Source of the DNA: Nigrospora sphaerica
Lineage: Eukaryota; Ascomycota; Sordariomycetes; Amphisphaeriales; Apiosporaceae
Assembly (NCBI GenBank): GCA_018287875.1
Contig: JAGVVL010000022.1
Coordinates: forward strand, 3,038,001-3,102,000
Direction of reading: 5' to 3'
DNA length: 64,000 bases
Below are positions 21,179 through 32,366 of this stretch, piece by piece (positions within the stretch are counted from its first letter, which is position 1; each line of letters begins with the position of its first letter). The notes beneath the pieces are model-generated. The model made no database searches and had not been told where the DNA came from. It was given only the letters and a program-made list of their open reading frames with translations. A program made the translations under genes and the position numbers.

Positions 21179-22702
21179 TTACTGTGTAGTCTCTTCTGCC
21201 GCTGTTCGTGTGCGCTTAGCAACAGTCGTCTCTTCCGCTTCGCTCTTGTCGTCCTTGCCTCGCTTTCTCTTGCTTTTGGTCTGCAGTAGCTCCCTCTTCT
21301 CTTTCTTCCGAGATTCCTTGTCCAGCTTGCCGATAACCTTGCTCTCCTGCCCGCAAGGCCACCTGGCAAATGCCGCTGCCTCCTGCTCCTCGCTCCACTC
21401 CTGTGGCATGACGGCAAATACCAGGTAGGAAGTGTGTGTCTTGATTTCCGGCTCCGTCCGGTGAATCAACCGGCCCACCGTATGACGAGGCCGGGCCGAA
21501 GCGTCCCTTTTCGCCCCGCCGGCCTGAGCTGCCTCCGCGGGGTTCTTGTCGGCATCTTCCATGGCAACGTCCCCTTCGGTTGCTCCAGGTCCTTGGCTGC
21601 CTTCGTGGAAGTCTTTGAACCTGGACTCGACGTCGCGCAATCGCTGGACGGCTTCGGCCACATCATACGGCGAAAGGTTGGATCCCCGGTCCGTCGGCAT
21701 GTTCAGGCCCACGCGCTCACGGACGACGGAAATTTTCTTGTGGGCCACTTCCACCATCTCGATTTCCATCCACCCCAGTTGCCGTAGAACCTCAACCGTC
21801 TTCGTGACCTGCTCAATGCAGGGAGAGAAAGAACACAGGTGAACAGTACGGTCGGGCCGCAAAGGCGACACCCACGGCCTGTCTTGCTGTGCGTCGGCAG
21901 GCTTGCTTCGCGAGAGGTGCGGGAGCGCTTTCCAAGGAGCAGGCAGGTCCAGAAAAACACACTCGGCCTCGGGGCTCTGGCCATTGACGAGGAATCCGTC
22001 GTTATAGACGTCGCGGTGCGTTATCTGGACAAGCTCCTTGAGCCCGTGGGCCTCAATCTCTTCGCCCATCTTGTGGTAGCGGTCCTCATTGAACTCGAAG
22101 CTGAAAACCTTGCCTTTCCTGTCGCCGGGAGACTTGGGCACTCCGTTATACACGGCTCTAACGGAGGCGTGGGTGAAGCTGCCACTTCCAGCACCGGCTT
22201 CGATCAGTTTCATGCCGGGGCGCGCGCGTATCCGATGTAGGATATAGCTGTAATCGGGTGTGTAGACGACCTGGGTCCTGTGCGGCAAGCTGGTCGTCCA
22301 TACTTCAGGCGTGGGCGGGAGAACGTGGACGAAGCCGCTCGGTGCCGTTTCGAGGCTCTTGAGCGGCTGTGGCGGCGGCGGCCCTGATGTAGCGCCCTCG
22401 GATTCGGTGGCGGTGGCGGCTTGTTCTTGCACCTGATCCTGCACCTTGCGCTTGCGCCCTCTGGACCCCGTGTCGACGACCGAGGCCCGGATTTGGGATC
22501 CCCACGGCTGGTTGATCAAGGTCGAGTGTGGGAAAGACCCGAAACGCGTGTTGATAACAGTGCCTTCGGCATACCCATCGACGTGGCCAACGTCATCCTT
22601 AAGGATGACGGGCATGAGGTTATCGCGAGACAAATGCACAATGGCAAGAGACCCAGGCTTTGTCCGGGTACCCGGGTCGAGAAATGGCGAGATGGACGTC
22701 AT
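21179..22702 (-). CDS. TRM61: tRNA (adenine-58-N1)-methyltransferase catalytic subunit
   Basis: Intronless, 507 aa. With Trm6 this subunit makes m1A58 in the T-loop of tRNAs, including initiator tRNA, in the nucleus. The N-terminal FxDPG and GTVINTRFGSFPHS blocks are typical of Trm61/Gcd14. The SAM-binding motif I is MKLIEAGAGSGSFTHA, followed by SFEFNEDRYH (motif II) and the catalytic-site block ECVFLDLPAPW. A low-complexity insertion (about 75-120) separates the N-terminal barrel from the Rossmann fold. The C-terminus after about residue 460 is Lys/Arg-rich (KSKRKRGKDDKS), a likely nuclear localisation signal. It is divergent from the CysRS gene, sharing about 750 bp of promoter. Confidence 0.94.
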   Translation of the reverse strand: MTSISPFLDPGTRTKPGSLAIVHLSRDNLMPVILKDDVGHVDGYAEGTVINTRFGSFPHSTLINQPWGSQIRASVVDTGSRGRKRKVQDQVQEQAATATESEGATSGPPPPQPLKSLETAPSGFVHVLPPTPEVWTTSLPHRTQVVYTPDYSYILHRIRARPGMKLIEAGAGSGSFTHASVRAVYNGVPKSPGDRKGKVFSFEFNEDRYHKMGEEIEAHGLKELVQITHRDVYNDGFLVNGQSPEAECVFLDLPAPWKALPHLSRSKPADAQQDRPWVSPLRPDRTVHLCSFSPCIEQVTKTVEVLRQLGWMEIEMVEVAHKKISVVRERVGLNMPTDRGSNLSPYDVAEAVQRLRDVESRFKDFHEGSQGPGATEGDVAMEDADKNPAEAAQAGGAKRDASARPRHTVGRLIHRTEPEIKTHTSYLVFAVMPQEWSEEQEAAAFARWPCGQESKVIGKLDKESRKKEKRELLQTKSKRKRGKDDKSEAEETTVAKRTRTAAEETTQ

Positions 22703-23453
22703 GATGGCGGTCCGGCGGCTGGGAGAAACCGGCGCAATGCTGTATTAGGAACGGCCCTCTCGTGTTTGGTGACTTGGCGGGTTGAGAAGCAAGCGCCGTC
22801 GGTGCGAGGACAAAGTCGCGACGGGATGGAAAATGCGATTCTCAAAATTTCAGGCGAGGCTGAACGAACCTTTACTGGGGAAGCGGGGCGGCTTTGCAGG
22901 GTCGCTGCGCTCGATGGATTACCCCTCCAAAAGCTGCAGAGCCCGAAATTGTACCAGCAAGCTCGAATGCACCCTCCATCTGGTCTGCCGTCCACTAACC
23001 CCAACCAGTGGACAGTAAACCCCAAAAGACTCACAAGCACCGGGGTGACTGCACGATTCCTGCATGCTTCTTTAGGGTATCTATCCCCTGTTTCCTGACC
23101 ACGGGCTCCTATTCGAAGCTCTTGGGTGACGCTGCGGGTGGTGGTACGGGTCATCGCCGAATCAGCGTCGCGGGGAGTCATACAATTACTACACAGAGCT
23201 CGTATTAATAGATGATGCGCGACGCCCTGGCCGTGTTCCCGCTCGTGCCACGCAGGTCCCCGTAGATCGATCCATTGGATTGTTGTCAGGAATCCATTCC
23301 CGCCGATTGGTGACTCAAAGCCACCCGCAGGAAGCTGGGCATTCCGGGTGACACCATTTTCAATTCTTTCTCTGCCGCTTGACTGAAAAACGCCCCCCCC
23401 CCCCCCTCCTCCCCTCCCCCTCTCCCCGCTCAGGGCGCTTTCCTTCGTGCTTG
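22703..23453. promoter_or_regulatory. Shared promoter region TRM61 / cysteinyl-tRNA synthetase
   Basis: A 751-bp region between divergent ATGs of two translation genes. It carries a C14 run at 23393-23406 followed by a CT-rich tract just before the CysRS start, typical of fungal housekeeping leaders. No TATA box is apparent. Co-regulation is inference. Confidence 0.5.
23393..23406 (+). repeat. C14 homopolymer in the CysRS leader
   Basis: Fourteen consecutive C residues, followed by CT-rich sequence, end about 48 bp before the upstream ATG at 23454. Length is error-prone in sequencing. Confidence 0.7.
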
Positions 23454-26048
23454 ATGAACGTCCTCTTGCGTGTCCTCCCGCGCCCCCGTCCGAGTCTGCC
23501 CCTCATCCGCGCCCGACTCGCCGCCCCGAGACGCGCCGTTGCCGTCTACCCCTCCGCCGTCATGGACTCGATCAAGGTCCATAACTCGTTGAAGCCCGGC
23601 GCGCCGGTCCCCTTCGTTCCCATCAAGCCCGGCGCCGTCTCGTGGTACGCCTGCGGCCCGACCGTATACGACCAGAGCCACCTGGGCCACGCCCGCAATT
23701 ATGTCTCGACCGATATCATCCGCCGCATATTGATCCACTACTTCGGGTTTGACGTCAAGTTTGTCATGAACTTCACCGACGTCGACGACAAGATCATCCT
23801 GCGCGCCCGCCGCCAACGATTGCTCGAGCTCGAGAAGAAGAAGGGCCAATCGGACGACGAGGTCGCCGCCCTCGCCCGCGCCGCTTTCCAGGCCTATGCC
23901 AAGAACAACCTACCCCTCCTGCTCGAGGCCGATGGTCCCGAGCTGGACGTGAGCAACTACCCGGCGCGCCGGGATGCTGCCTACGGCAAGGTCCTGGCCG
24001 GCGGCACTCTCTCCGGGGAGGGGAGACCAGGCGACGACGAGGCCAAGCTCAAAATGCACATCAGCAACATGACGCAGGCTGTCATTGCCATGAACAAGAA
24101 GGCCGTCTTCGGCATGGCCGACGAGATTTTGCTGCCCTACCTCGACTCCCTGTACAAGGAGACCATCGACACGAGCGACCAGACCATGTTCACCGACCTG
24201 ACCCGCTTCATGGAGGGCGAGTTCACAGACGATATGGACAACCTCAACGTCTTGCGGCCCGACGTGGTGACCCGCGTCACGGAATACGTGCCCCAGATTG
24301 CCCAGTTTGTCGAGCGCATAGTCGAGAAGGGCTTTGCTTATGAGTCCGAGGGCTCCGTCTACTTTGACATCATCGCGTTCGAGAAGGCCGGCAACACCTA
24401 CGCCCGGCTGCGACCCGAGAGCCGCAACGACAAGGCTCTGCAAGAGGAGGGCGAGGGCTCCTTGTCCAAGAGCCTGGGGGGCAAGAAGCACCCCGGCGAC
24501 TTTGCGCTGTGGAAGAAGTCCAAGGCGGGCGAGCCGTACTGGCCCAGCAAATGGGGCAATGGCCGGCCTGGCTGGCATATCGAGTGCTCCGTCATGGCGT
24601 CGGATCACCTGGGCGCGCAGTTCGATTTGCACACGGGCGGTATCGACCTGGCCTTCCCTCACCACGACAACGAGCTGGCGCAGAGTGAGGCCTTCTACTG
24701 CGAACACGGCCACGAGCACACCTGGGTCAACTACTTCTTGCACATGGGGCATCTGTCCATCTCGGGCTCCAAGATGTCCAAATCCCTCAAGAACTTCCAG
24801 ACTATCAAGGATGCCCTGGCTTCGACTTACACGGCGCGGTCTATGCGCATCGTCTTCCTCCTCGGCAGATGGAATGATGGTGTTGAGATTTCGCCCGACA
24901 TGCGGTCGCATGCGGACGGCTGGGAGACGACCGTGAACGTGAGTAGAAATCTGCCGCACGTTACGTTTGGGTCGCGAGCTGAGCCGGGCTGACATGAACA
25001 GAATTTCTTCATCAACATCAAATCGTTGCTTGCAGAAGCCGCCGCTACGACGGGGGTTTCGAGTGCTGTCGAAGGCCTCTCCCTCGGTGACAAGCCCGCC
25101 GAGGGCCTTGCGGCCGATCTGTCCCTGGCCAAGAAGGAACTGGAAGCGGCGCTGACCAACTCGTTCGATACGCCCTCGGCCATGCGCATCATCTCCGAAC
25201 TGATCCGGAAAACCAATATTCACGTCGCCGAGCACAAGTCGGACATGGACGTGGCCTCGGTCGAGGCAGCCGCCAGATGGGTGACCAAGATTGTTGGCAT
25301 TCTCGGCCTGGACGCCAACGCAAAGCCCCCCTACGACGGCATTGGCTGGGTATCCGCCGAAGCTGCCGCCAACAAGGAGCCTGCCGAAGCAGTGCAGCCT
25401 TACAAGGATGTCTATGCCACTGTGACCAAGGAAGTCCAGGGTCTTGGGCTCTCGGATTCGGAAGCCATTGTGAGCCTTCTTTCGCAATCTCCCGACGCCG
25501 AGTTCGACGCGCTCGCTGCGTCTGGTACTAGGGACCCGGAGCAGCTGGGTCTTCCCTACCTCCGCGGCGTTTCGCGCCTGAGAGACGAACTCCGGAGGGT
25601 GGCACCCACAGCGCCGGCCGAGGTCAAGAAGTCGATTCTGGCGCTCAGCGACCGTATTCGTGATATCTACCTGACCAACATTGGTGTCTATCTCGACGAT
25701 AGACCAGACAACCAGCCGTCACTCATCAAGTTTATCCCGAAGGCGGAGCTGATTGCGGCGCGCGAAGAGAAGGCGGCGAAGGAGGCCGAAAAGGCCAAAG
25801 CGAAAGAGGAGGCGAGACTTGCACGTGAGAAGGCCGAGGCGGAGAAGTGGGAAAAGGCGAAGCTGAAACCCGAGGACATGTACAAGGGTGACGCCAAGTA
25901 CAGCGCCTGGGACGCCGAGGGTCTTCCCACCAAGATGCAAGACGGTAGCGAGGTGCCCAAGAGCCAACTGAAGAAGCTGAAGAAGGATTGGGATAGGCAG
26001 AAGAAGGCGCACGGCGAGTGGCTCACCAAGTTCGGGGGGTCAGCGTGA
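23454..26048 (+). CDS. CRS1: Cysteinyl-tRNA synthetase, class I
   Basis: Charges tRNA-Cys. Exons 23454-24938 and 25002-26048, split by a 63-bp intron (GTGAGT...CAG, phase 0), give 843 aa from the first ATG or 807 aa from the second at 23562. The 36 residues between the starts contain eight Arg and no acidic residue, a credible mitochondrial presequence; the second start would give the cytosolic enzyme. Catalytic signatures (short-form numbering): HLGH at 40-43 in YACGPTVYDQSHLGHARNY, with the zinc ligand Cys31; ECSVMASDHLG carries further zinc ligands; KMSKS at 404-408 in GSKMSKSLKNF. A long charged coiled region after about 690 (many Lys/Glu/Ala) and the tail KLKKDWDRQKK are eukaryote-type extensions. 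I see no second CysRS in the window. Confidence 0.94.
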
Positions 26049-26271
26049 TTGTCACGCCCGCAAATCCATGGCTATGGGCGCCGAGTTTTTAGTGAAAGTA
26101 CCTAGCGAAACGGTCGGGCATAATGGAACGAGTTCCCAGCATACCGGGCACTGCTAATCAGGCCGGGGGGGGGTTGGAAGGATTTGGGGTGCGTGGCGGC
26201 GGCCTCCCAGCGCCCTCTTCACCGGTGTTTGAGCGTGGACGACGACGGGCAGAGCAGCAACTGGCACGGAA

Positions 26272-26293
26272 GGGGGGGGGGGGGGGGGGGGGG
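26272..26293 (+). repeat. G22 homopolymer
   Basis: Twenty-two consecutive G residues in non-coding DNA 3' of the CysRS gene. It could form a G-quadruplex; the exact length should be treated with caution. Confidence 0.7.
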
Positions 26294-28110
26294 TCCCCTC
26301 AGCCTCTTCCTTGCTTTTGCATACGAAGTGAGGGCGGGATGGGGGCTGGTCACTGTGTAGGCGATCCCACGTCGTCGCGCGAGAAGAGGGGATCGACGAA
26401 GGGGAACCCCGCGACCGATCCCTAATCCGTGCTCTCAGCGAAACAAGCATTTGCCAAGAGACGGGGCGTGGTGCTTGGCATTTGGAGACCGGGACAGGGT
26501 TGCTTAACGCTCAGTGGTCTTTTTAGTTGTTCGTGTCACCCAACAGGCGCCATCCACACTGACTTCAAGCGAAACGTGTCGGCAGATAGACAGCTTGACA
26601 GCGGACACAAGAGGTGTGATCGTCTAGCCTTTTACTGACGACCCAGTGCGCCTTTGCGGCTGTAGGGTTCAAGCAGACGAGCGCCGTTCAGCCCCGCTAC
26701 CCAGCCCTCACCATAGTAACAACAGAAGCCAGGGGAAAGTGGTGCCAATGACGTCCAAACAGGCCCTGGAATGACACTCTCGTCGTCATGGGCGACAGAC
26801 CGTCTCTCAATGGAGCCAGATCTTTGGTGGGGGGGGTGGAATTCTCTCACCCCGTCATCCGATACGGGTTTGCATCCAATCATACCGGCGGGAGGTTCAG
26901 CGAGCCGAAGAGCGAAGCAGGCGGGCGAGGCAGGCAGACGGGCAGGCGGGGTTTCCTACCTACTTTGGGTACTTCCCTTGGGTGTGCATGACGATGCAAC
27001 CTTCGAGGGATCTGGTCTTTTTGGCTCAGGGGGTTGCTGCTTGGCCGGGGACGCGGGCCCAATTTCGACTCCCCGGCGAGATGGCTGGCGTGAGACCCGG
27101 TTAGGCAAATCGCCTGTTGGCCCCTTGGGGTCTCCGTTTTTACTGATTGACCGCCGCAAGACGGCGGGCGGCACGGCACCGTTTAGCCGTGATACGTGCC
27201 AGCAACCATATCTCGTTGCTCGCTTTCGGGGTTCCAATTCCAGGGGGCCACGATCGGCTCACGCGTGGAGCCCTGCGCCCCCGCCACGACAAGCTTTCCG
27301 GCACTCGCTAGTGCCAAACCAAAGGCAACCCTGCCGTTTAGCCGGGCGTTGATAGGCGATGGCTGACGGAAGCGCCCAGGCGCCTTCATCCCCTCGTCAC
27401 TGGTGCGGCGGGCGGAGGCTGTGATGAGTGTGTTCCGGGTCGCAAGCCAGACAGGGACATTGCGAGTCCTCACCGAGTAAACTGCAACACTTCCTGCCAC
27501 TCCCCAGAGCCTGCTCGGGCGGGGTACCTCGCAACGTGAAGGGTGGTTCGCACGTAGGAAGCTACCCCTGCCCCAGGGGCTCCTTGCCGTCCGTTGCCCC
27601 TGTAGCTCTATCGGCCGACGCTTTCCAGGGCCCGAGAGCCCGAGGTCGAGCATTCATCGACGTGGCCGGCACGTCGACCTGTCAAACCCGCCAGCCCGCG
27701 TAGCCGGCACGCGGGCTTGCGTAACCCCGAGGGCCCAAAGGTCCCATCGTCGTGCGTATCGCCGTCGGAGTGGCCACATCCGTCGCTGGGCGGCATGACG
27801 ATGGCGGCGCGTTCATGCGCCCGCGGGCCCAGTTGGTTGGTCTGGCCCTAACCGTGGCGGCGCCGGGCTTTCAGCTTCTCTGCTCGCGCTCTAGTGGGCG
27901 TTGTCCGCAACGCCCCCGTTTCTGCCCGGCACCAAACCAAGCAAGCAAGCAACCCGGTCGTGGAGGGGTTCCCTCGGCTACGTCTTACACAGCCTTTCCG
28001 GGGGCCCATGATGACGGCTGGAGGTGCATGCGTGCCTTCGTGCCTACGACTGCCTTGTCAGCGGCGGGGACGCCAGCACGTGGTTAGGAAGTCTACACTC
28101 ATGTCGTGGC

Positions 28111-28136
28111 TATATAAGGCGAGGTCTTGCCTCGCC
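28111..28136 (+). promoter_or_regulatory. TATA box and adjacent 7-bp hairpin before the CipC-like gene
   Basis: TATATAAGG at 28111-28119 is 138 bp upstream of the ATG at 28249. It overlaps a perfect inverted repeat GGCGAGG / CCTCGCC (28118-28124 and 28130-28136) with a 5-nt loop. This would be around or just before the expected transcription start. Confidence 0.6.
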
Positions 28137-28248
28137 ATGGTGCCTTTCGCATTCCATATCTATCATACCCAAGCCACCCATCATCCTACTACCAATTTAG
28201 CATTCTTCCCGGCCAATTCCCGGTTCACCCACACTACATCTTCTCACA

Positions 28249-28847
28249 ATGTTCGGATTCGGTACGCCCGGAAGCTCCAACACTCTTTACCATTTCCCAT
28301 TGTGCAAGCATCTAACAGCCGGCAGGCGAGAGCAGGGAGAAGCGCGACCGCGTGTACAGCGATGACTTCGACCCCCAGAAGCACGAGTCGTCGTTCCTGC
28401 ATGAAGCCATTGCTGGCGGCGCCGCCTTCGAGGCTATGAAGCTGTACGAGGACAACCAGCGCAAGAAGGGTATGCCCCCACCCCCTTGTTGTCCCGTGGG
28501 GACTACTACTGCATCCCCGAGGACCTTGACCGAGACAAGACGCTCACACCTGTTGTTGCCAGGCGAGGTGGTCAAGCACCAGTTCGCCAAGGAGGCCCTG
28601 GCCGGCCTCGCGGCCGCCGAGGTGGACAAGCTGTTCGAGACCAAGGGCCTCGACGCCATCGACCGCGAGAAGGCCAAGCACCAGGCCAAGAAGCAGGCCG
28701 AGCACCTCTACGAGGAGCAGTACGGCGGCCAGGAGCACTACGACCCGTGAGTTGCCGCCCCTCGTTCTCTCCCCCTGCGATCCCCGACGTGGCTGACCCG
28801 AACTCCGTAGTAACTCGCAAGAACGCCACGAGTCGATGAGGTGGTAG
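28249..28847 (+). CDS. CipC-like small protein (DUF3759 family)
   Basis: Four exons, 28249-28261, 28326-28469, 28563-28746 and 28811-28847, join to 125 aa. The first exon is only 13 nt (MFGF plus one base). The body includes RVYSDDFDPQKHESSFLHEA, IAGGAAFEAMKLYEDNQ and KHQFAKEALAGLAAAEVDKL, followed by a charged Lys/Ala-rich helix and EEQYGGQEHYDP; this pattern is the CipC family, first noted as concanamycin-induced and later as hyphal/stress-induced. If the last intron (28747-28810, GTGAGT...TAG) is not removed, translation ends at the TGA at 28748-28750 and gives 114 aa. I prefer the spliced form because the donor is perfect and its tail (NSQERHESMRW) is polar and aromatic-ended. Cytosolic; the biochemical role is unknown. 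Confidence 0.82.
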
Positions 28848-29608
28848 GCTGTTCGGGCCGTCATGGTGACGGCGTCGGACGGCATCGTGTACCCCGCAGG
28901 GCACGGGACAATGAAACCCAGCTTAAACGAATTAAGAAAGCAAGCGTGATTAAACTTTGAAAGCTTGACCGGTGATAATACCTACCTTGTGATGTGGCCT
29001 GCTGTCGATAATTATGCCATGTAACCAATCCAACGGTAATGTGAGTGGTTCCCCGCACGTCTCCGAGTGTCATCTCATGTGATTGTAGTCGCGTTATAGG
29101 CCTCGATAGCTGCAGAAGCAGTCGTGAACACTCCGGATAACGGACGATGAAACCGGCCCCCGGAGGCACGTGAGGGAATCCCCGCACTCAGCCGTACGAC
29201 CTACCTACTCTCCGAACCCCCGCCGCCAAGACCCGTGGATGGATTTCCACAACGGTGCCCATGCACCTCCTCTCGGCTGCCGCCTTCGCCCGCCAGGGCT
29301 GGACCTCGGCCGCCCTGTGGGAGGGCGCCGACGCCGCGCTCACGACCGTCGCCTTGATCGCCGGGCATGAGCCAGAGCGCGTCAAGGCGAAATCGACCTG
29401 AGTGTTGGGCGAAGTGCCAACGGCCGGTTTCGACGTACAAGACTACTTTACACCGTGGAGAGACATATCGACTCCCTCCCGGCAACCTCCCGCAGTCGCC
29501 AGCATTAGCCAGGTGCAAAATTTGCGTACCGTCACACTGCCATGTCATGGGGTCGATCTTCCTGAATGTATAGTTCCCGGCCGAGCCTATGATGGTAACG
29601 GGGACTCT
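28848..29608. other. Convergent intergenic region, no gene seen
   Basis: About 760 bp between the 3' ends of the CipC-like and TrpRS genes. It should contain both 3' UTRs. No repeat or RNA gene was seen. Confidence 0.45.
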
Positions 29609-31328
29609 CTAAGCCGCCTCGCCCTTGCCTTCCTTTTCTTTGGTCTTGGCGGCCTTCTTGGCTGCGATCATCTTCTCCTTCTCCAGCTTCTTCAGCTGGT
29701 TCTTCGTCAGCTTGCCGTCGCCCGCCCCCTCCTTGCCCGCGTTGTCCATGACCGGGACCACTCTCTCCACCTTGGGGTTGCCCTTCCACTGCAGGGGACG
29801 CTTCGACATGAATAGCTGTACCACCTCGTCCGTGCACTCGGCTCTTCTCTCCTGGAATGCCTTGACGTAGTCCTGGAGATATTTGATGCAGATTGCTTTC
29901 AGCTGCGAATCGGTCAGCCGTGATGAACCCCCAAACGCAAAAAAAACAGGCGTAACGAACCTCGCCAGTCAGCATTTCACCTTTACGGTACTGCTCGCCA
30001 ATCTTCTTGTATTCCTGCCGAGGCGTTAGAGACGCGTCCTGGGGAGAACGGCTGGCGGGCATACCTCATCGTCGTCCATAAAGAATTGGAGGTACTGGTA
30101 CGCAACATCGACATCGGGGTTGCCACCAAGTTTCCGCTGCTCCTCGGCCGTTTCTTGGCCGCCCGAGAAAGCATACTTGTTGACCTTGTTCTTGATCTGG
30201 TTTGCAGTATCCGTCATGAAGATGGCAGACGTGTCGATGGACGCCGACATCTTGGAGCCGGGGCCCTGCAGCGCATCGAGGAAACGGCTGTGGATCAGCG
30301 CCGGCTTGGCAAACTTCAGCCTCGCCGCGACATCTCGGGTGACCCGGAAATAAGGGTCCTGATCGATGGCGCAGGGAATGAGGCAAGGAATGGTGTTGGT
30401 GTAAGCCTCGTCCTCCCCAAAGACATGGGGAAACGAGGAGGCAAACGAGGTCGCGCCTTGGATACTGGCAAAGTGAATCTTGCCAATGTTGGAGCTTCGC
30501 GAGGTCAGTAAGCTCAGCCGTCCGAGGATTCAAGGGCGAAAGAGAGGGCCCACCTCTCGTCGAAGCCAAACACGGCCTTGGCCGTGTTGTAGGTAACCAT
30601 CTTGGAGAACCGGGTGATGTTCTTGTAGAAGGCTCCGCCCATGTACTCGTAGTCGGAGAAAATGAAGGTCTTGTTGGGGTCGAAGCCAATAGCGACGATG
30701 TCTTTCACGTTCTTCTTGGCGTAACCAATCACCTCGTCGACTGTTCTCTTCTCGGAGAACAGGAATTTCTCGTCTATCTGGGGTTAGGGACCACCGCACG
30801 TCAATCGCGAGGGGGGATTGTAGACCAACCGTCGGTCATCATGATGATCAGGGGCACGTCAAAGACGTCCTGCAGCCACCTTTCCACGTCGTTAGCTCTC
30901 CCCTTTCAATAACCCCAGCCCCCGGGGTCTCGAACGTACTTGCAGAAGTCGAAGATCTGCGTGTGGCCGACATGCATACTGTCGGAGCTGGGCCCACGGC
31001 CAGTGTAGAGAAAGAAGGGTTCATTCTTCTCGTATCGATCCAGTATCAGGTTGAGGTCGCGCTCGGAGAAGACGATCTTGCGTCGCAGAAAGCGGTGGGG
31101 CTTGTGTCCGGTCAGGCGCTCGAAACGGTCGAGAAGGGCCTGGTCGATGAGCTTGGTGCCGAACTCCTCGACCAGTTTGTTGTAGTCAATGGCCTTCGCC
31201 TTGCCATCCTCGCCAACCTCGCCGGCGACATTCCAGGGATCGACCTTCTGCCCAGTGGGCGCCGGGGCGGTGGCATCCTGCGCAGCCGCAGGCACGGCCT
31301 GGGTGGGAGCTTCCGGATCTGTCGACAT
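29609..31328 (-). CDS. WRS1: Tryptophanyl-tRNA synthetase, cytoplasmic
   Basis: Class I synthetase charging tRNA-Trp. Six exons, 31328-30940, 30879-30830, 30773-30554, 30494-30065, 30014-29961 and 29902-29609, join to 478 aa; introns are only 50-60 bp. The HIGH-type signature is SMHVGHT (HVGH at 119-122), after the eukaryote-type [17 protein letters not shown]. The KMSKS-type signature is KMSAS at 301-305, as in eukaryotic TrpRS. Tryptophan pocket blocks [10 protein letters not shown] and [21 protein letters not shown] are intact. The C-terminus is Lys-rich ([20 protein letters not shown]), likely helical and possibly RNA-binding. There is no mitochondrial presequence. It is divergent from SMD3 with a 569-bp gap. 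Confidence 0.95.
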
Positions 31329-31897
31329 GGCGAATAGTGAGAGCTAGGGAGGAGAAGAAGAAGTCGAATCGCAGGCCAGACCCAGGACAGCACAGACAAG
31401 CAACGGGTTGAGTCACACGATATCCGCCCGCCTTCACTGACACCCTCCGGCACAATTGACCAGTGGAGGGGCAGCCTCCTTCCGCTTCCTCTTTCCGCTT
31501 TGGCGGGGTACGTCAGGTACATAGGTACGTACGTTACGTGAGACCAGGGCTGTGTGGCCGGCCCCAGGTACCTGCCCTTTCCTCCAATGAGAGCCGCCTG
31601 GATCTCAGCAGCGTGTAGGTACGGGCCCATCTAGCGCTGGGTGTACGTACCTCGGAAAAACCGTGTGGACCGGAACAGCTCCAAATATTCAATTCATCCG
31701 CGTGCAGGCTGCCCAGAAAGCGAGCACCTGCAGCGGAAGCTGTGCCTTGCGCCGAGAGTAGCAGCATCATTGGAGAGCGCCCATTGCCTATCGCCCAGAA
31801 TCGCCAACCTCAGACCGCGACCGCGACGCGCCATCCTCCACCGACCGATAACCCTTCGAACATCTTGCCATCCGCGTCCCTCAACCCCCTCAACACC
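31329..31897. promoter_or_regulatory. Shared promoter region WRS1 / SMD3
   Basis: A 569-bp gap between divergent ATGs of two essential RNA-related genes. It includes repeated TACGTA/GGTAC words around 31510-31540 and 31615-31650, which could be factor-binding sites. No canonical TATA box is seen on either strand close to the ATGs. Confidence 0.5.
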
Positions 31898-32366
31898 ATG
31901 ACGTCTACCATCGGCATTCCCATTAAGCTGCTGAACGAGGCCCAAGGGCACATCGTCACCCTCGAAATCACCTCGGGCCAAACGTACCGCGGCAAGCTCC
32001 TCGAAGGTAAGGTGGCTCCTTGCGCCGCTTACGACGGTGGCCAGGTAACTGACGAGATGCAGCCGAGGACAACATGAACGTCCAGCTCAAGGATATTACC
32101 GTCACCGCTCGCGACGGACGTGTCAGCCACCTGGACCAGGTCTACATCCGAGGGAGCCACGTGCGCTTCTTCATTGTGCCGGACATGCTGAAGTATGGCC
32201 ACCCCTCCCCCCCGGCTACGTCCTCGTTTCGATCTTTGCTAATACACATCACTGCAGGAATGCACCCATGTTCCGGAGTCGCAACGCACGAGGCCGTGGT
32301 GTTGGTCTGGCCAGAGGACGAGCAACAGTCAGCAGGGCACGGGCCAGTGGACGTGGAGGAAGATAA
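31898..32366 (+). CDS. SMD3: Small nuclear ribonucleoprotein Sm D3
   Basis: Core subunit of the heptameric Sm ring on spliceosomal U1, U2, U4 and U5 snRNAs. Exons 31898-32006, 32063-32192 and 32258-32366 join to 115 aa (introns 56 and 65 bp). Sm1 motif: [19 protein letters not shown] and [19 protein letters not shown]. Sm2 motif: [20 protein letters not shown], with the IRGSxVRF core specific to SmD3. The tail [10 protein letters not shown]...ASGRGGR carries RG dipeptides, the usual targets of symmetric arginine methylation. Length sits between the yeast and human proteins. Splice joins restore both motifs exactly. Confidence 0.95.

Larger units (their letters stand above)
26049..28248. other. 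Long intergenic region with G22 run
   Basis: About 2.2 kb between two plus-strand genes. It contains the longest G-rich tract of this part (22 G, 26272-26293), shorter G runs near 26829, and the core promoter of the CipC-like gene at its end. ORFs on both strands (for example 27183-27653 on minus) look non-coding in composition. No RNA gene or transposon was seen. Confidence 0.45.

Noticed and set aside
23910..25487. 525-aa minus-strand ORF opposite CysRS
   Set aside because: Complete antisense shadow of a GC-rich exon; its composition mirrors CysRS codons and it also runs through the CysRS intron.
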